Assembly: GCA_030247675.1 (NCBI GenBank)
Contig: JAOTRX010000002.1
Location: forward strand, 558,001-622,000
Length of the DNA: 64,000 nucleotides
Direction of reading: 5' to 3'
Source of the DNA: Desulforhopalus sp.
GTDB lineage: Bacteria; Desulfobacterota; Desulfobulbia; Desulfobulbales; Desulfocapsaceae
A program made the translations under genes and the position numbers. Shown piece by piece: positions 36,791 through 45,680 of this stretch. Under the pieces are notes generated by a model. It made no database searches. It was given only the letters and a program-made list of their open reading frames with translations, and was not told the DNA's origin. Position 1 is the first letter of the stretch. Each line of letters starts with the position of its first letter.

Positions 36791-36913
36791 AAACGGCCGG
36801 CATGGCCGGGAGTTGAATGCAAATGTCAATTGTTGCAGTAGCGCTATAGCCAGGCCTGTCGACCAGTTTCTGATCCGGCTGAGCAGGTTTTCATTTGACA
36901 TATGTAATGGTCG

Positions 36914-36958
36914 TTGGTACTCGTAAAGTAACAATAAGTGTAACCTTTCGAGTACCAA
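36914..36958. promoter_or_regulatory. Inverted-repeat operator upstream of abiEi
   Basis: Two perfect 10-base arms, TTGGTACTCG at 36914-36923 and CGAGTACCAA at 36949-36958, flank 25 bases that contain a GTAAC direct repeat. The right arm ends 9 bases before the abiEi start. AbiEi antitoxins in other bacteria repress their own operon by binding inverted repeats in the promoter, so this is the likely operator (family knowledge plus sequence). Confidence 0.75.
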
Positions 36959-36967
36959 TACAGCCCT

Positions 36968-37516
36968 ATGCAACCTATTAAACAACTTGCCAATACGCTG
37001 GCCTTGCTGGCGGATGACCAACACTGCCTTTTTACTCTCGCCGACTTGCGGTGCGTTATCCCGGGGCAGAGTTCCGGGGCGTTCAAAGCATTATTGAGCC
37101 GCTGTGTGCAGGTAGGCTTGCTCCAGCGAGTCTGTTACGGCCTCTATTTGTATCCACAGGTCGGCCAGAGCGGCGGGTTGCTTCTGTTTCATGCGGCTGC
37201 TCGGCTACGCGCCCACTGTTTTAATTATCTCAGTCTGGAAACTGTGCTCAGTGATGCCGGGGTTATTTCTCAGGTGCCGATTAGCTGGATCACCCTCATG
37301 TCTTCCGGTCGCAGTCAGACCATCAATTGTGGTACCTTTGGCCAAATCGAGTATATCCACACCAAGAAAAAACCGGCGGATTTAGTCGACCACCTGATCT
37401 ATGACTCCCGTTGTCGCTTATGGCGGGCATCGGTCAATCTTGCAATGAAAGACATGCGGGCAACTGGAAGGAATACCGATCTTGTAGATTGGGAGGCTGT
37501 GAATGAATCTGTTTGA
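36968..37516 (+). CDS. abiEi: AbiEi-family antitoxin/transcriptional regulator
   Basis: A 182-residue protein with an N-terminal winged-helix region (FTLADLRCVIPGQSSGAFKA, then LLSRCVQVGLLQRVCYGLYL) and a C-terminal half with FNYLSLETVLSDAGVISQVP and the IHTKKKP stretch, as in AbiEi type IV antitoxins. These autoregulate the operon and counter the AbiEii nucleotidyltransferase without binding it. It overlaps the toxin gene by 14 bases and is preceded by a strong inverted-repeat operator. It is smaller than many AbiEi proteins, mostly in the C-terminal domain. Confidence 0.83.
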   Translation: MQPIKQLANTLALLADDQHCLFTLADLRCVIPGQSSGAFKALLSRCVQVGLLQRVCYGLYLYPQVGQSGGLLLFHAAARLRAHCFNYLSLETVLSDAGVISQVPISWITLMSSGRSQTINCGTFGQIEYIHTKKKPADLVDHLIYDSRCRLWRASVNLAMKDMRATGRNTDLVDWEAVNESV

Positions 37517-38393
37517 TCAGCTTGTCAATGAGGCGCTGAGAAACCAGAGTGACCTTGTTGCTCTCCGCACGGTCGTTGAAAAGGAACTTCTGCATCACGA
37601 TATTTTGCGGGAGATGTCATCCTGTGGATTGCTAGACAATTTGACTTTTATTGGTGACACGTGTCTGCGCGCTTGTTATGGATCTAACCGTTTAAGCGAA
37701 GACCTTGACTTTACCGGCGGAAAAAACTTCAAGCGTGAAATGTTGTGCGATCTTGGTAGGGTGTTGGTGCAGCGCTTGGAGGCAAAGTATGGTCTTGATG
37801 TAACGGTAGAGGAGCCGGAAAAAGAAACTGGAAATGTTGATACCTGGAAGATGAGAATTGTTACCCAGCCTGCCAGAAAAATGCTGCCGGTTCAGGGGAT
37901 CAATATCGATATCTGCGCACTTCCCAGTTATGATCGCCGGCCTCTGATGTTGCGAAATATATATCAGGTGGAAATGGGCACATCGGGCCTTATTTTGCAG
38001 GCGGAAAGTCGCGAAGAAATATTGGCGGATAAAATGATAGCCTTTGCTCTGAGGCCCAACCGTCTAAAAAATCGTGATCTTTGGGATATCGCTTGGCTCA
38101 AGCAGCAGGGGGTCGTTTTGCCCAATGATTTAATTGAGAAAAAGATTCTGGATCGACAGACGAGTGTAGCTGATTTTCTGCACGTTTTAGACGAACGGGC
38201 AGCACTTCTGGAAAAAGACTCAGCGATCGGCGAAGACTTTAGAGGTGAGATGCGACGATTTCTACCTGCGCAAATCGTTAAACAGACTATTGAGAATGGG
38301 TCTTTTTGGCCATTTTTGAGCGACCTTGTTCGAGGTGAGTGTGAAAATGTGGCTCGAATCCTGCGGGGCGAGTCTGAGGGATACAGCTTTTGA
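37503..38393 (+). CDS. abiEii: AbiEii-type nucleotidyltransferase toxin
   Basis: A 296-residue protein with the AbiEii/MenT-like nucleotidyltransferase core: LTFIGDTCLRACYG, RLSEDLDFTGG (the D-x-D metal ligands) and an inner ESREEILADKMIAFALR helix followed by RDLWDIAWL. Family members transfer nucleotides onto targets such as tRNA acceptor stems to halt translation. The first glycine of the usual GGT loop is replaced: IGDT is read here. The start ATG 37503 overlaps the antitoxin end. The pair could serve in phage defence or persistence. Confidence 0.85.
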   Translation: MNLFDQLVNEALRNQSDLVALRTVVEKELLHHDILREMSSCGLLDNLTFIGDTCLRACYGSNRLSEDLDFTGGKNFKREMLCDLGRVLVQRLEAKYGLDVTVEEPEKETGNVDTWKMRIVTQPARKMLPVQGINIDICALPSYDRRPLMLRNIYQVEMGTSGLILQAESREEILADKMIAFALRPNRLKNRDLWDIAWLKQQGVVLPNDLIEKKILDRQTSVADFLHVLDERAALLEKDSAIGEDFRGEMRRFLPAQIVKQTIENGSFWPFLSDLVRGECENVARILRGESEGYSF

Positions 38394-38404
38394 CAATGGT
38401 GTAG

Positions 38405-38460
38405 TTAAAGCTGAGCTGAGCAGTTTGTCTGTTTAAACGAAACGTATGCCCTTGCGGTAT
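38405..38460 (+). repeat. Dispersed repeat, copy 1
   Basis: Reads AAGCTGAGCTGAGCAG, TTTGTCTGTTTAAACG and AAACGTATGCCCTTGCGGTAT. It lies between abiEii and wecB and ends 17 bases before the wecB start. It shares the core GAGCAG-N6-CTG and ATGCCCTTG with the other copies. Confidence 0.8.
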
Positions 38461-38477
38461 AAAAACAGGAAATTCAA

Positions 38478-39617
38478 TTGACAATAAAAGTCCTCTCCAT
38501 CTTCGGCACGCGACCGGAGGCCATAAAGATGGCCCCGGTTGTCAAGGAGCTTGAAAAGTTTCCGGGTGCCATACAAAGCCGTGTCTGTGTTACCGCACAA
38601 CACCGACAGATGCTTGATCAGGTGCTGGAACTCTTTGCCATTGTTCCCGATTATGATCTCGATATCATGCAGCCCGGGCAGGATCTGTTTGACGTTACCG
38701 CAAGTGTCCTGAAGGGACTGAAGCCGGTGCTGGAGCAAGAGCGGCCGGATATCGTCCTTGTTCATGGCGACACCACCACTACCATGGCGGCAAGCCTTGC
38801 CGCCTATTATTGCCGCATCAAGGTTGGTCATGTTGAGGCTGGATTGCGGACCTTTGATAAATTCGCACCTTTTCCGGAGGAGATGAACCGGAAGATCGCC
38901 GGCGGCCTGGCAGATTTCCATTTTGCCCCGACCGGTGCCGCCAGGGACAATCTGCTGGCTGAAGGTGTGCCGGAATCATCGGTATTTGTGACGGGCAACA
39001 CGGTCATCGACGCCCTTCTTGGAGTGGTCGAAAAGCTACGGGGTCCGGGTGACTTGCGTACCGTTATTGAAGGGCAGTTTGCCTTTCTTGACCCGAATAA
39101 AAAGCTTGTTCTGGTCACCGGCCATAGGCGGGAGAATTTTGGTGAAGGGTTTGAAAACATCTGCCTGGCCCTGGCCGATATTGCCGGCAAGCACCCAGAC
39201 GTCGAAATTTTGTATCCGGTGCACCTTAATCCCCGGGTACAGGAGCCGGTGCGGAGAAATCTCGGGGCCGGTCGCATACCCAACATTCACCTGATTGAAC
39301 CGATCGATTACCTGCCCTTTGTGTATCTGATGAGCCGGTCGCATCTGATCATTACCGACTCAGGCGGGGTGCAGGAAGAGGCGCCGTCCCTTGGCAAGCC
39401 GGTGCTGGTGATGCGCCAAACCACCGAGCGGCCGGAGGCGGTAACGGCCGGCACCGTCAAGCTCGTCGGCACCGATAAAGAAAAAATAGTCAAGGAAGCC
39501 AGCCTGTTACTGACCGACAGACAGGCCTATGAGAACATGAGCCAGGCGCACAATCCATACGGCGATGGCAAGGCCGCGCGGCGTATCGTCGAGATTCTGT
39601 TGGGGGTGGGGGAGTAG
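38478..39617 (+). CDS. wecB: UDP-N-acetylglucosamine 2-epimerase (non-hydrolysing)
   Basis: A 379-residue GT-B-like epimerase that makes UDP-N-acetylmannosamine from UDP-GlcNAc. The family pattern is clear: [20 protein letters not shown] at the N-terminus, [55 protein letters not shown] and [20 protein letters not shown]. The start is TTG 38478 with AGGA at 38467-38470. ManNAc could enter the exopolysaccharide. A dispersed repeat copy lies immediately upstream and a strong terminator downstream. Confidence 0.94.
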   Translation: MTIKVLSIFGTRPEAIKMAPVVKELEKFPGAIQSRVCVTAQHRQMLDQVLELFAIVPDYDLDIMQPGQDLFDVTASVLKGLKPVLEQERPDIVLVHGDTTTTMAASLAAYYCRIKVGHVEAGLRTFDKFAPFPEEMNRKIAGGLADFHFAPTGAARDNLLAEGVPESSVFVTGNTVIDALLGVVEKLRGPGDLRTVIEGQFAFLDPNKKLVLVTGHRRENFGEGFENICLALADIAGKHPDVEILYPVHLNPRVQEPVRRNLGAGRIPNIHLIEPIDYLPFVYLMSRSHLIITDSGGVQEEAPSLGKPVLVMRQTTERPEAVTAGTVKLVGTDKEKIVKEASLLLTDRQAYENMSQAHNPYGDGKAARRIVEILLGVGE

Positions 39618-39623
39618 GGAATA

Positions 39624-39748
39624 ATTCCAATTCTAAATCAAGCAATTACTTCAGCTGTGGCGCTGTGCGGCTTCTCGCCGTACCAAACTGTACTGTCTCG
39701 TCGCTGCTCGCTTGCAGCTTCGTTCTCATCTTGATTTAGAAATGGAAT
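39624..39748. repeat. MITE-like inverted-repeat element (125 bases)
   Basis: Two 19-base arms, ATTCCAATTCTAAATCAAG at 39624-39642 and CTTGATTTAGAAATGGAAT at 39730-39748, match at 18 of 19 positions when one is reversed. They enclose 87 bases that contain further short partial complementarity. No ORF is inside. This is the profile of a non-autonomous transposon or a large hairpin RNA element. No target-site duplication can be proved. Confidence 0.6.
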
Positions 39749-39764
39749 AAACCTCCCGAAAGAC

Positions 39765-39802
39765 AAAAGGGGCGGCCGCTTTTCAGCGAGCGCCCCTTTT
39801 TT
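39765..39802. terminator. Bidirectional rho-independent terminator
   Basis: AAAAGGGGCG, then an inner CGCT-TTTC-AGCG hairpin, then CGCCCC followed by TTTTTT. The stem GGGGCG/CGCCCC is flanked by A on the left and T on the right, so it can end transcription from wecB (rightward) and from pspC (leftward). Confidence 0.8.
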
Positions 39803-39823
39803 CCCGGTTAGCAGCGGCCGGTC

Positions 39824-40204
39824 CTAAGAGTTAAAACGCCGCTCCCATTCGTATTCCTTGCCGGTGACCTTGTCTTCCATGCGGCGGATTCGCCGGTCCA
39901 GTTCGTGAAATTTCTTCTTCAGCCGCTGGGCGGCGCTGCGCGGTGAGTGGACGTAGCTGTCGTAAAATGCCTGCTCATCGTCGCTGGTGATGGGTCGCAC
40001 CGGTTCCGGCCGCATAAAGAAGGCCGCCACCAGGTAGACGCCGATGACCGGCCAGAAGCCGCTGAAGATAAAGACCACAACCAGCGCCATGCGTACCCAG
40101 AACACCGAGAAATCAAAGTAGTTGGCTACCCCTTTGCATACCCCGAGAAAGACCCCGTCTCTGGCGCGATATATTCCGCCCTGTTTAAAGTAATAGTCTG
40201 TCAT
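39824..40204 (-). CDS. pspC: PspC-domain protein
   Basis: A 126-residue inner-membrane protein of the phage-shock response. The PspC domain reads YRARDGVFLGVCKGVANYFD and VFWVRMALVVVFIFSGFWPV, with one or two membrane helices and a charged C-terminal coiled segment (LKKKFHELDRRIRRMEDKVT). PspC works with PspB to sense envelope stress and release PspF from PspA inhibition. Its start overlaps the pspB stop in ATGA, so the order pspA-pspB-pspC is one operon. Confidence 0.92.
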   Translation of the reverse strand: MTDYYFKQGGIYRARDGVFLGVCKGVANYFDFSVFWVRMALVVVFIFSGFWPVIGVYLVAAFFMRPEPVRPITSDDEQAFYDSYVHSPRSAAQRLKKKFHELDRRIRRMEDKVTGKEYEWERRFNS

Positions 40205-40440
40205 TTAGTGTATCCATCCTTTTTCTGACCTTCCGTCAGAATGGTTTCAAGGGATTCGATCCGTTCTTCCATGCGTTCCAGGCTCTGGTAGATTTCCTGG
40301 ATGATCCGGGTTTCCTCGCTGTCACCGGCTCCCTGGCAGCCTTTTCGCGCCTTGAGGATGATCAACACAGTCCCGCAGATCAGGGCAGCCAGGGCGACGA
40401 TTGAGCCGAAGACTATGGAGACGGTAATAATACTCAGCAT
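40201..40440 (-). CDS. pspB: PspB-like envelope-stress protein
   Basis: A 79-residue protein with one N-terminal membrane helix (TVSIVFGSIVALAALICGTV) and a cytoplasmic helix (IIQEIYQSLERMEERIESLE) that forms the PspB coiled coil with the invariant RxExLExIL-type end (ESLETILTE). PspB partners PspC at the inner membrane. The length is typical of PspB. It is sandwiched between pspA and pspC in the right order, which supports the call. Confidence 0.85.
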   Translation of the reverse strand: MLSIITVSIVFGSIVALAALICGTVLIILKARKGCQGAGDSEETRIIQEIYQSLERMEERIESLETILTEGQKKDGYTK

Positions 40441-40484
40441 GATGGTTTCTCCGTTGGGTGGTGCTGTGTTGTATGGTATTGAGC

Positions 40485-41162
40485 TTAGGCGGTTTCTTGT
40501 TTATTACTGTATTGAGCGGCCTTCATCTTGGCAAGCTCATTTTCAATCTCGGTGTCACCGGCGAGATTGTCGAACTCCTCGTCGATGGTCGGTTTCCTGC
40601 CGGCATTGACCAGTTCCGCCTCGGCCTCCATCTGTTCGATCCGGCTCTCCAGCTTGTCGAAACGGGCGATGGTGTCACTGCTGGTACTTCGGCGGATCTC
40701 TTCCTGGGCGCGTTTCTTGCCGGTGGCACTTTTATGCCGCTGCACCAGCACCCGCTTCTTCTCCTTGGCACTGTTCAGCTTATTTTCCAGCTCGACGATG
40801 TCTTCCTGGTATTTCTCAATCAGGCCGCGGTACTCGCTCAGTTCGCTTTCGAGGGATTCGCCGATATGGGCAAACCGCCGTTTTTCGACAAGGGCCTCGC
40901 GGGCCAGATTATCGCGACCTTTGGCGACCGCCAGGGCAGCACGATCTTTCCACAGCTCGGTCTTGGCATTGATCTCTTCCAGCTTTCTTTCAACCTTTTT
41001 TTGGCCGGCAATGACCCCTGCGCAAGAGGTTTTCAGCTCGATGAGGGTATCCTCCATCTCGTGGATCATCAGCTTGATCATTTTTTCCGGATCTTCCGCG
41101 GTGTCGAGCATTGAATTGATGTTGGCGCTGACTATGTCTCTAAAGCGGGTAAAAATTCCCAT
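40485..41162 (-). CDS. pspA: Phage shock protein A
   Basis: A 225-residue, almost wholly helical protein of the PspA/IM30 (ESCRT-III-like) family. It starts MGIFTRFRDIVSANINSMLD, the canonical opening; the upstream MEDI codons are excluded because a GGAGG Shine-Dalgarno (41167-41171) fits the MGIF start at 41162. Long coiled coils follow. PspA binds and inhibits PspF under normal conditions, and coats damaged membrane to limit proton leakage. A good sigma-54 promoter lies upstream, and pspF is divergent. Confidence 0.95.
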   Translation of the reverse strand: MGIFTRFRDIVSANINSMLDTAEDPEKMIKLMIHEMEDTLIELKTSCAGVIAGQKKVERKLEEINAKTELWKDRAALAVAKGRDNLAREALVEKRRFAHIGESLESELSEYRGLIEKYQEDIVELENKLNSAKEKKRVLVQRHKSATGKKRAQEEIRRSTSSDTIARFDKLESRIEQMEAEAELVNAGRKPTIDEEFDNLAGDTEIENELAKMKAAQYSNKQETA

Positions 41163-41206
41163 GATGTCCTCCATGTGGGTAGATTGTTGGTCTTTGCCAT
41201 TACTAA

Positions 41207-41222
41207 AGCAGGAACCATGCCT
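41207..41222 (-). promoter_or_regulatory. Sigma-54 promoter of pspABC
   Basis: Read on the minus strand, AGGCATGGTTCCTGCT has the GG (-25/-24) and GC (-13/-12) dinucleotides at the exact 12-base spacing of sigma-54 promoters (consensus TGGCACG-N4-TTGCW). The predicted start of transcription is near 41196, 34 bases before the pspA start. PspF is the cognate activator, which is encoded divergently alongside. Confidence 0.75.
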
Positions 41223-41268
41223 GGATTGACGGAAAATTAAAATAATGGAAAATCATGCCCTTGGCGCG

Positions 41269-41297
41269 TTGACATCCTTGGTGTATATGGTAAATAT
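41269..41297 (+). promoter_or_regulatory. Sigma-70-type promoter of pspF
   Basis: TTGACA at 41269-41274 is followed after 17 bases by AAATAT (41292-41297). A start of transcription near 41304 would leave a leader of about 54 bases before pspF. The -35 is perfect and the -10 is weak. Confidence 0.5.
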
Positions 41298-41357
41298 GGC
41301 AAGAAAATAGTTAAAAATACTAATAGGCGGTCAAAATAGCCAACTATGTGAGAGGTG

Positions 41358-42398
41358 ATGGATAACGACAAGGTTTTCAGTGCCACCCGAACCGAGGCCC
41401 TCGGGCAATCCGAGGTCTTTCTCGATTTTCAGGAGAAGCTCTCGCGCGTGGCTCCGGTCGACCGGCCAGTGCTGCTCATTGGTGAGCGGGGCACCGGCAA
41501 GGAGCTGGCGGCCAACCGTTTGCATTTCCTTTCCAAGCGCTGGCAGGGGCCGTTTGTCACCCTGAATTGCGCGACGCTTTCTCCCTCGCTGATCGAGGCC
41601 GAACTCTTCGGTCACGAAAGGGGCGCTTTCACCGGCGCCGACAAGCGCAAGACCGGGCGATTTGAGGCGGCCGACGGCGGTACCCTGTTTCTCGATGAGA
41701 TTGGCTCGATCCCTATGGAGGCCCAGGAAAAGATCCTCCGCGTCGTTGAGTACGGCGCCTTCGAACGGGTGGGCAGCTCTTTGCCGGTTGAAGTCGATGT
41801 GCGCATCGTTGGGGCCACCAATGTCGACCTGGCGATGCTCGCTGAACGGGAAGATTTTAAAAGGGATCTCCTTGATCGCCTGTCCTTTGAGGTGCTGTTT
41901 CTGCCCCCCTTGCGCTATCGAGGTGAAGACATCATGCTCCTTGCCAACCACTTCGCAACCAGGATGGCCTATGAGCTCGGCAGGACCGGTATTCCCGTTT
42001 TCACGTCAACGGCTGCCGGCCAGCTCACCAATTACAGCTGGAAGGGCAATATCCGCGAATTAAAAAATGTCGTCGAGCGGGCGGTCTACCGTGCCGAGGG
42101 AGGAAGCATCGCCGATATCACCTTCGATCCTTTTGTCTCGCCATATGGGGCGCTGCCCGCTGGTTGTCCGCAGGAAGAAGACAAGGGACAAAATACACCT
42201 GCCTCCAGACCTTCATCGCCCGGAACCATGCAGCAGCTGGTGGAAGATCTGGAGATTTCCCTGTTGCGGCAGGCCCTTGCCGCCTGCCGCTATAATCAGC
42301 GACAGGCGGCAGGACAGCTGGGCTTGACCTATGATCAGCTGCGGGGCAAGATCCGCAAGTACCGGCTTGCCGTTTTCGCAGGTGATGGGGTACCTTGA
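41358..42398 (+). CDS. pspF: PspF-like sigma-54 transcriptional activator
   Basis: A 346-residue enhancer-binding protein without an N-terminal receiver domain, as in PspF. The AAA+ domain has the Walker A GERGTGKE (residues about 42-49), the sigma-54-contacting GAFTGA loop, the Walker [21 protein letters not shown] and [23 protein letters not shown] sensor region ([18 protein letters not shown]). A C-terminal Fis-type helix-turn-helix ([20 protein letters not shown]) binds upstream sites. The start is taken at ATG 41358; a GTG is three bases earlier. It is divergent from its target pspABC, with the sigma-54 promoter between. Confidence 0.93.
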   Translation: MDNDKVFSATRTEALGQSEVFLDFQEKLSRVAPVDRPVLLIGERGTGKELAANRLHFLSKRWQGPFVTLNCATLSPSLIEAELFGHERGAFTGADKRKTGRFEAADGGTLFLDEIGSIPMEAQEKILRVVEYGAFERVGSSLPVEVDVRIVGATNVDLAMLAEREDFKRDLLDRLSFEVLFLPPLRYRGEDIMLLANHFATRMAYELGRTGIPVFTSTAAGQLTNYSWKGNIRELKNVVERAVYRAEGGSIADITFDPFVSPYGALPAGCPQEEDKGQNTPASRPSSPGTMQQLVEDLEISLLRQALAACRYNQRQAAGQLGLTYDQLRGKIRKYRLAVFAGDGVP

Positions 42399-42423
42399 AA
42401 TGCCTTTGTCATCTGGGAAGTTT

Positions 42424-42454
42424 CGGCGGGGAAAATTTGTTTTCCGCCGTTTTT
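42424..42454 (+). terminator. Rho-independent terminator after pspF
   Basis: CGGCGGGGAAAA, a four-base TTTG loop and TTTTCCGCCG form a hairpin with a two-base bulge, followed by TTTTT (42450-42454). It lies 26 bases after the pspF stop. Confidence 0.7.
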
Positions 42455-42564
42455 CATGCTAGATCTTAAGGAGTCACGCTACATATTTGTAACTTTTGTC
42501 CGAGTCCGGCTGTCCTGGAAAGGCACGGAGCCTGCTGGGAACCTGTTTGCTTCTGGAGGGTAGA

Positions 42565-43350
42565 ATGATCAGACATATTCTTTCGAGCATCTTTCTTCTG
42601 TTGCTCGTCGCCGGGGTATGTTACAGCGGTGAAAAGACAGTAAGCCTGGCCACCTTAACCGATTTTGCCCCCCTTTGTTTTCCCAAGGAAAATGCCCCGA
42701 ACATAGCGGTCGAAGATATTCCTCCGGGCACCGATTCCAAACAGCTTCAAGGCTATGGCTGGGATGTCGTCCGGGAGAGTTTTCATGCCATGGGCTATTC
42801 CATCCGCCTCTATGTCGTCCCCTGGGAACGCGGAATGCACTACCTGGCCGGGCACAAAGTCGACGGCATATTCCCAGCCAACCATACCCTTGAGCGGGAA
42901 AAGGCCTATGCCTTTTCCAAAAATTATGTCGATGAGATCAAGATGGTTATCTACACCCGAGCCGACAGCACGATAGTCTGGCGGGGTCTGGAGTCTCTTG
43001 ACGGTCTGCAGGTCGGTTTTGTCCGGGGCTGGTCCTACGGTAAAAACTGGGAGGCCATGGAAAAGATTATAAAGGAGCCCACCGACACCATTGCCCAGGG
43101 TTTTGATCTGCTGGCGAAGGGCCGGTTGGCCGGGGTGGCGGGGTACCAACTGCCCTACGATTATGAGCTGATGCGGACCAAACGCACCGATCAATTTAAA
43201 ATCATAGGTCATTTCGATACGGTAGCCGAGTATCTGATGGTCCGGAAAAATGACCGGAACGGCCTGCTGGTCCTCGATGCCTTTGATTCCGGCAAAAATA
43301 GCATTGAAGTCAACGGGATGTTGTCGATGATTGAAAGGAAGTGGCAGTAA
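42565..43350 (+). CDS. Periplasmic amino-acid-type solute-binding protein
   Basis: A 261-residue protein with a signal peptide (about residues 1-20, LSSIFLLLLVAGVCYSG) followed by a family 3 solute-binding fold. Landmarks are LQGYGWDVVRESFHAMGYSI, VPWERGMHYLAGHKVDGIFP and ILTREKAYAFSKNYVDE-like sequence (ANHTLEREKAYAFSKNYVDE). No permease or ATPase gene is adjacent. Its stop is one base from the histidine kinase start, so it more likely senses a ligand for the kinase than drives uptake. The start ATG 42565 fits GGAGGG at 42555-42560. Confidence 0.8.
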   Translation: MIRHILSSIFLLLLVAGVCYSGEKTVSLATLTDFAPLCFPKENAPNIAVEDIPPGTDSKQLQGYGWDVVRESFHAMGYSIRLYVVPWERGMHYLAGHKVDGIFPANHTLEREKAYAFSKNYVDEIKMVIYTRADSTIVWRGLESLDGLQVGFVRGWSYGKNWEAMEKIIKEPTDTIAQGFDLLAKGRLAGVAGYQLPYDYELMRTKRTDQFKIIGHFDTVAEYLMVRKNDRNGLLVLDAFDSGKNSIEVNGMLSMIERKWQ

Positions 43351-43351
43351 G

Positions 43352-45661
43352 ATGGTACAAGCAAAACAGAGAGAAGCACTGTTGAAATCGTCCCCGGATA
43401 AAAGCCTCAGCCGCCGTTTCGGATTGACCCTGGTCAGCGTGGTTGCGGTCATCCTGGTGGTGTTTTCGGTGGTGGTCGGTTGGTACAATTACGCGCGCAA
43501 AGAGGCGGAATTGCACCGGCAACTGGGTCAGGCGATGAAACTGGCGGAGACCTCGCTGCCAGAGGCGGTGTGGAAGCTTGATGACCGCTCGATCAACGAT
43601 ATCCTGCGGGCCATTCTTGCCAACGATGCCGTGGTTTTTGCCAGGGTTCTGGTGGATGACCAGGTCGTCGCCGAGCAGATGAAACGGGATCTGCCGGTCA
43701 AGGGTCCTGCTGATTTTCAGGATATGGCGGCCTACCTGGTGAGTGGCGCTCCTATCCACCGCGAAGGCCATTCGGTCGGGGTACTGCAGCTGGTGATGTC
43801 CAAGGCGGAGATCTACAAGGACCTTTTCGCCTCCACCCTGAGCGTCATCGGTCTGTTATTCCTGCTGATCATTGCCATTCTCAGTACGTCTTTGGCGATA
43901 CTCCGGCATTCCGTCTTCCGGCCGCTGGCGATACTTGAGAAATCGGCGCAACAGATCGCCGACGGCCACCTTGAGACGCGAATCGATATCGATACCAATG
44001 ACGAGATCGGCAAGCTGGCCACGAATCTCCGGATCATGACCAGGCGTCTACAGGAGAACTTTGAACAGTTGGAGCAGAAGGTCCGCGATCGTACCGCTGA
44101 TCTGTCGCAAGCAAAGCTTGCCGCCGAAGAGACCAGCCGCCATCTGGCGGTGACCGGGGCCGAGCTGCAGGCCCTGCTGGATAATTCACCAGTGGGCATC
44201 TTGTTTCTCGATAGCAACGGCACGATTAAAAGGGCCAACCTGGAACTAGCCAAGATAACCGGCTACAGCTTCGCTGAGCTTGTCGGCAATACCGGCAGGA
44301 TTCTCTACGCCACTACCGAGGCGTACAACACCATGATGGCGAAGGTCAGGCCGCAGCTGTTGCGAAACGGCTACTACGAAAAACAGGCTGCCCTGCAGCG
44401 CAAAGACGGTACCGAGATCATCTGCCAGCTGCACGGCCGGGTGGTGCCCAATGACAAGGGCATTGAAGGCGTTGTCTGGAGCGTCGAAGACATCACCCAG
44501 CGGGTGCGTATGGAAAACGAACTGCTAAAGACCAAGAAGCAGGAATCAATCAGTGTCCTTGCAGGTGGTATTGCCCATGATTTCAATAATATTCTCTTTG
44601 CCGTCCTCGGAAATCTCTCTCTTGCCGAGAGGCTGGCCGAACCGGGGGGGCCGATGCATGAACACATCCTGGCCGCCCAGAAGGCCTCGATTCGTGCCAA
44701 AGAACTAACGGCCAAGCTCCTCAATTTTGCGCGAGGTGCAGAGCCGGTGAAGGCAACTGTGTCGCTGCCGGAGATGATCCGGGACATTACCGGATTGGTC
44801 CTGGCGGGTAGGAAGAGCAAGGTGCAATGCCGATTGGAGATTCCCGAGGATCTCTGGGGTGTCTCCATGGATAAGGAGCAGATCGGCCAGGTCATCGTCT
44901 CTCTGGTGCAGAACGCCGATCAGGCCATGCCGGAGGGCGGGACGATAACCATCGGCCTTGCCAACCGGGAATTGGTGGCGGACCAGATTGCCGGCTTAAC
45001 GCCCGGTAAATACGTACAGATCAGTCTGAGCGATGAAGGGCAGGGCATTGAGGCCCCCTATCTCGACAAGATCTTTGATCCCTATTTCTCCACGAGGGAG
45101 AAAGACAGTAACAAGGGCTCGGGCCTCGGACTTGCCATTGTCCATTCGATTATCACCAGGCATGAAGGGAAGATTACCGTCGACTCCGTTCCCGGCCGAG
45201 GCACGACCTTCACCCTCTATCTGCCGGTATTGGCGATAGACCAAAAGCCCCAGTTGGAAAAATCTGTCATTTTACCAACTGGCAAGGGCACTGTATTGGT
45301 AATTGACAGGGACGGGGAAGGGGGTGGAGAGGCAGGAGACATGCTGCAGCATATGGGTTATACCACCCGCTTGGTTCATGAGGGCAAGGCCGCTGTGGAG
45401 TTGTACCGGGCGGCAATGGCAGCTGGCAGGCCGTTTGTCGCGGTGCTCCTCGACCTGGCTATTCCCGGCGAGGGAGGTGGTCTGGCGACGATGGCCGATC
45501 TTCTCCAGGTTGATCCCAAGGTCAAGGTAATTGCCGCCAGTGACGCCGCGGAGGCTGCTGTAACTCAGGATTTTGCCCGGTACGGCTTTTTGCACGCCGT
45601 TACCAAGCCTTACCAATTGCTGGAGCTGAATCGGGCCTTGGCGGTAGCGAATGGCAGATAG
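43352..45661 (+). CDS. Hybrid sensor histidine kinase (HAMP-PAS-HisKA-HATPase-receiver)
   Basis: A 769-residue inner-membrane kinase. It has TM1 (residues about 23-44), a periplasmic loop, TM2 (about 157-182), HAMP (about 189-235), a coiled coil, a PAS domain (about 275-390), the HisKA box with H in VLAGGIAHDFNNILFAVLGN, N/G boxes (QNADQAMPEGG, DEGQGI, GSGLGLAIVHSII) and a C-terminal receiver (VLLDLAIPGEGGG with the phospho-Asp, and AVTKPYQLLE). It is tightly coupled to the upstream binding protein, which may deliver the signal. No DNA-binding response regulator is adjacent. Confidence 0.9.
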   Translation: MVQAKQREALLKSSPDKSLSRRFGLTLVSVVAVILVVFSVVVGWYNYARKEAELHRQLGQAMKLAETSLPEAVWKLDDRSINDILRAILANDAVVFARVLVDDQVVAEQMKRDLPVKGPADFQDMAAYLVSGAPIHREGHSVGVLQLVMSKAEIYKDLFASTLSVIGLLFLLIIAILSTSLAILRHSVFRPLAILEKSAQQIADGHLETRIDIDTNDEIGKLATNLRIMTRRLQENFEQLEQKVRDRTADLSQAKLAAEETSRHLAVTGAELQALLDNSPVGILFLDSNGTIKRANLELAKITGYSFAELVGNTGRILYATTEAYNTMMAKVRPQLLRNGYYEKQAALQRKDGTEIICQLHGRVVPNDKGIEGVVWSVEDITQRVRMENELLKTKKQESISVLAGGIAHDFNNILFAVLGNLSLAERLAEPGGPMHEHILAAQKASIRAKELTAKLLNFARGAEPVKATVSLPEMIRDITGLVLAGRKSKVQCRLEIPEDLWGVSMDKEQIGQVIVSLVQNADQAMPEGGTITIGLANRELVADQIAGLTPGKYVQISLSDEGQGIEAPYLDKIFDPYFSTREKDSNKGSGLGLAIVHSIITRHEGKITVDSVPGRGTTFTLYLPVLAIDQKPQLEKSVILPTGKGTVLVIDRDGEGGGEAGDMLQHMGYTTRLVHEGKAAVELYRAAMAAGRPFVAVLLDLAIPGEGGGLATMADLLQVDPKVKVIAASDAAEAAVTQDFARYGFLHAVTKPYQLLELNRALAVANGR

Positions 45662-45680
45662 GACAACAAGCACCCCCCGT

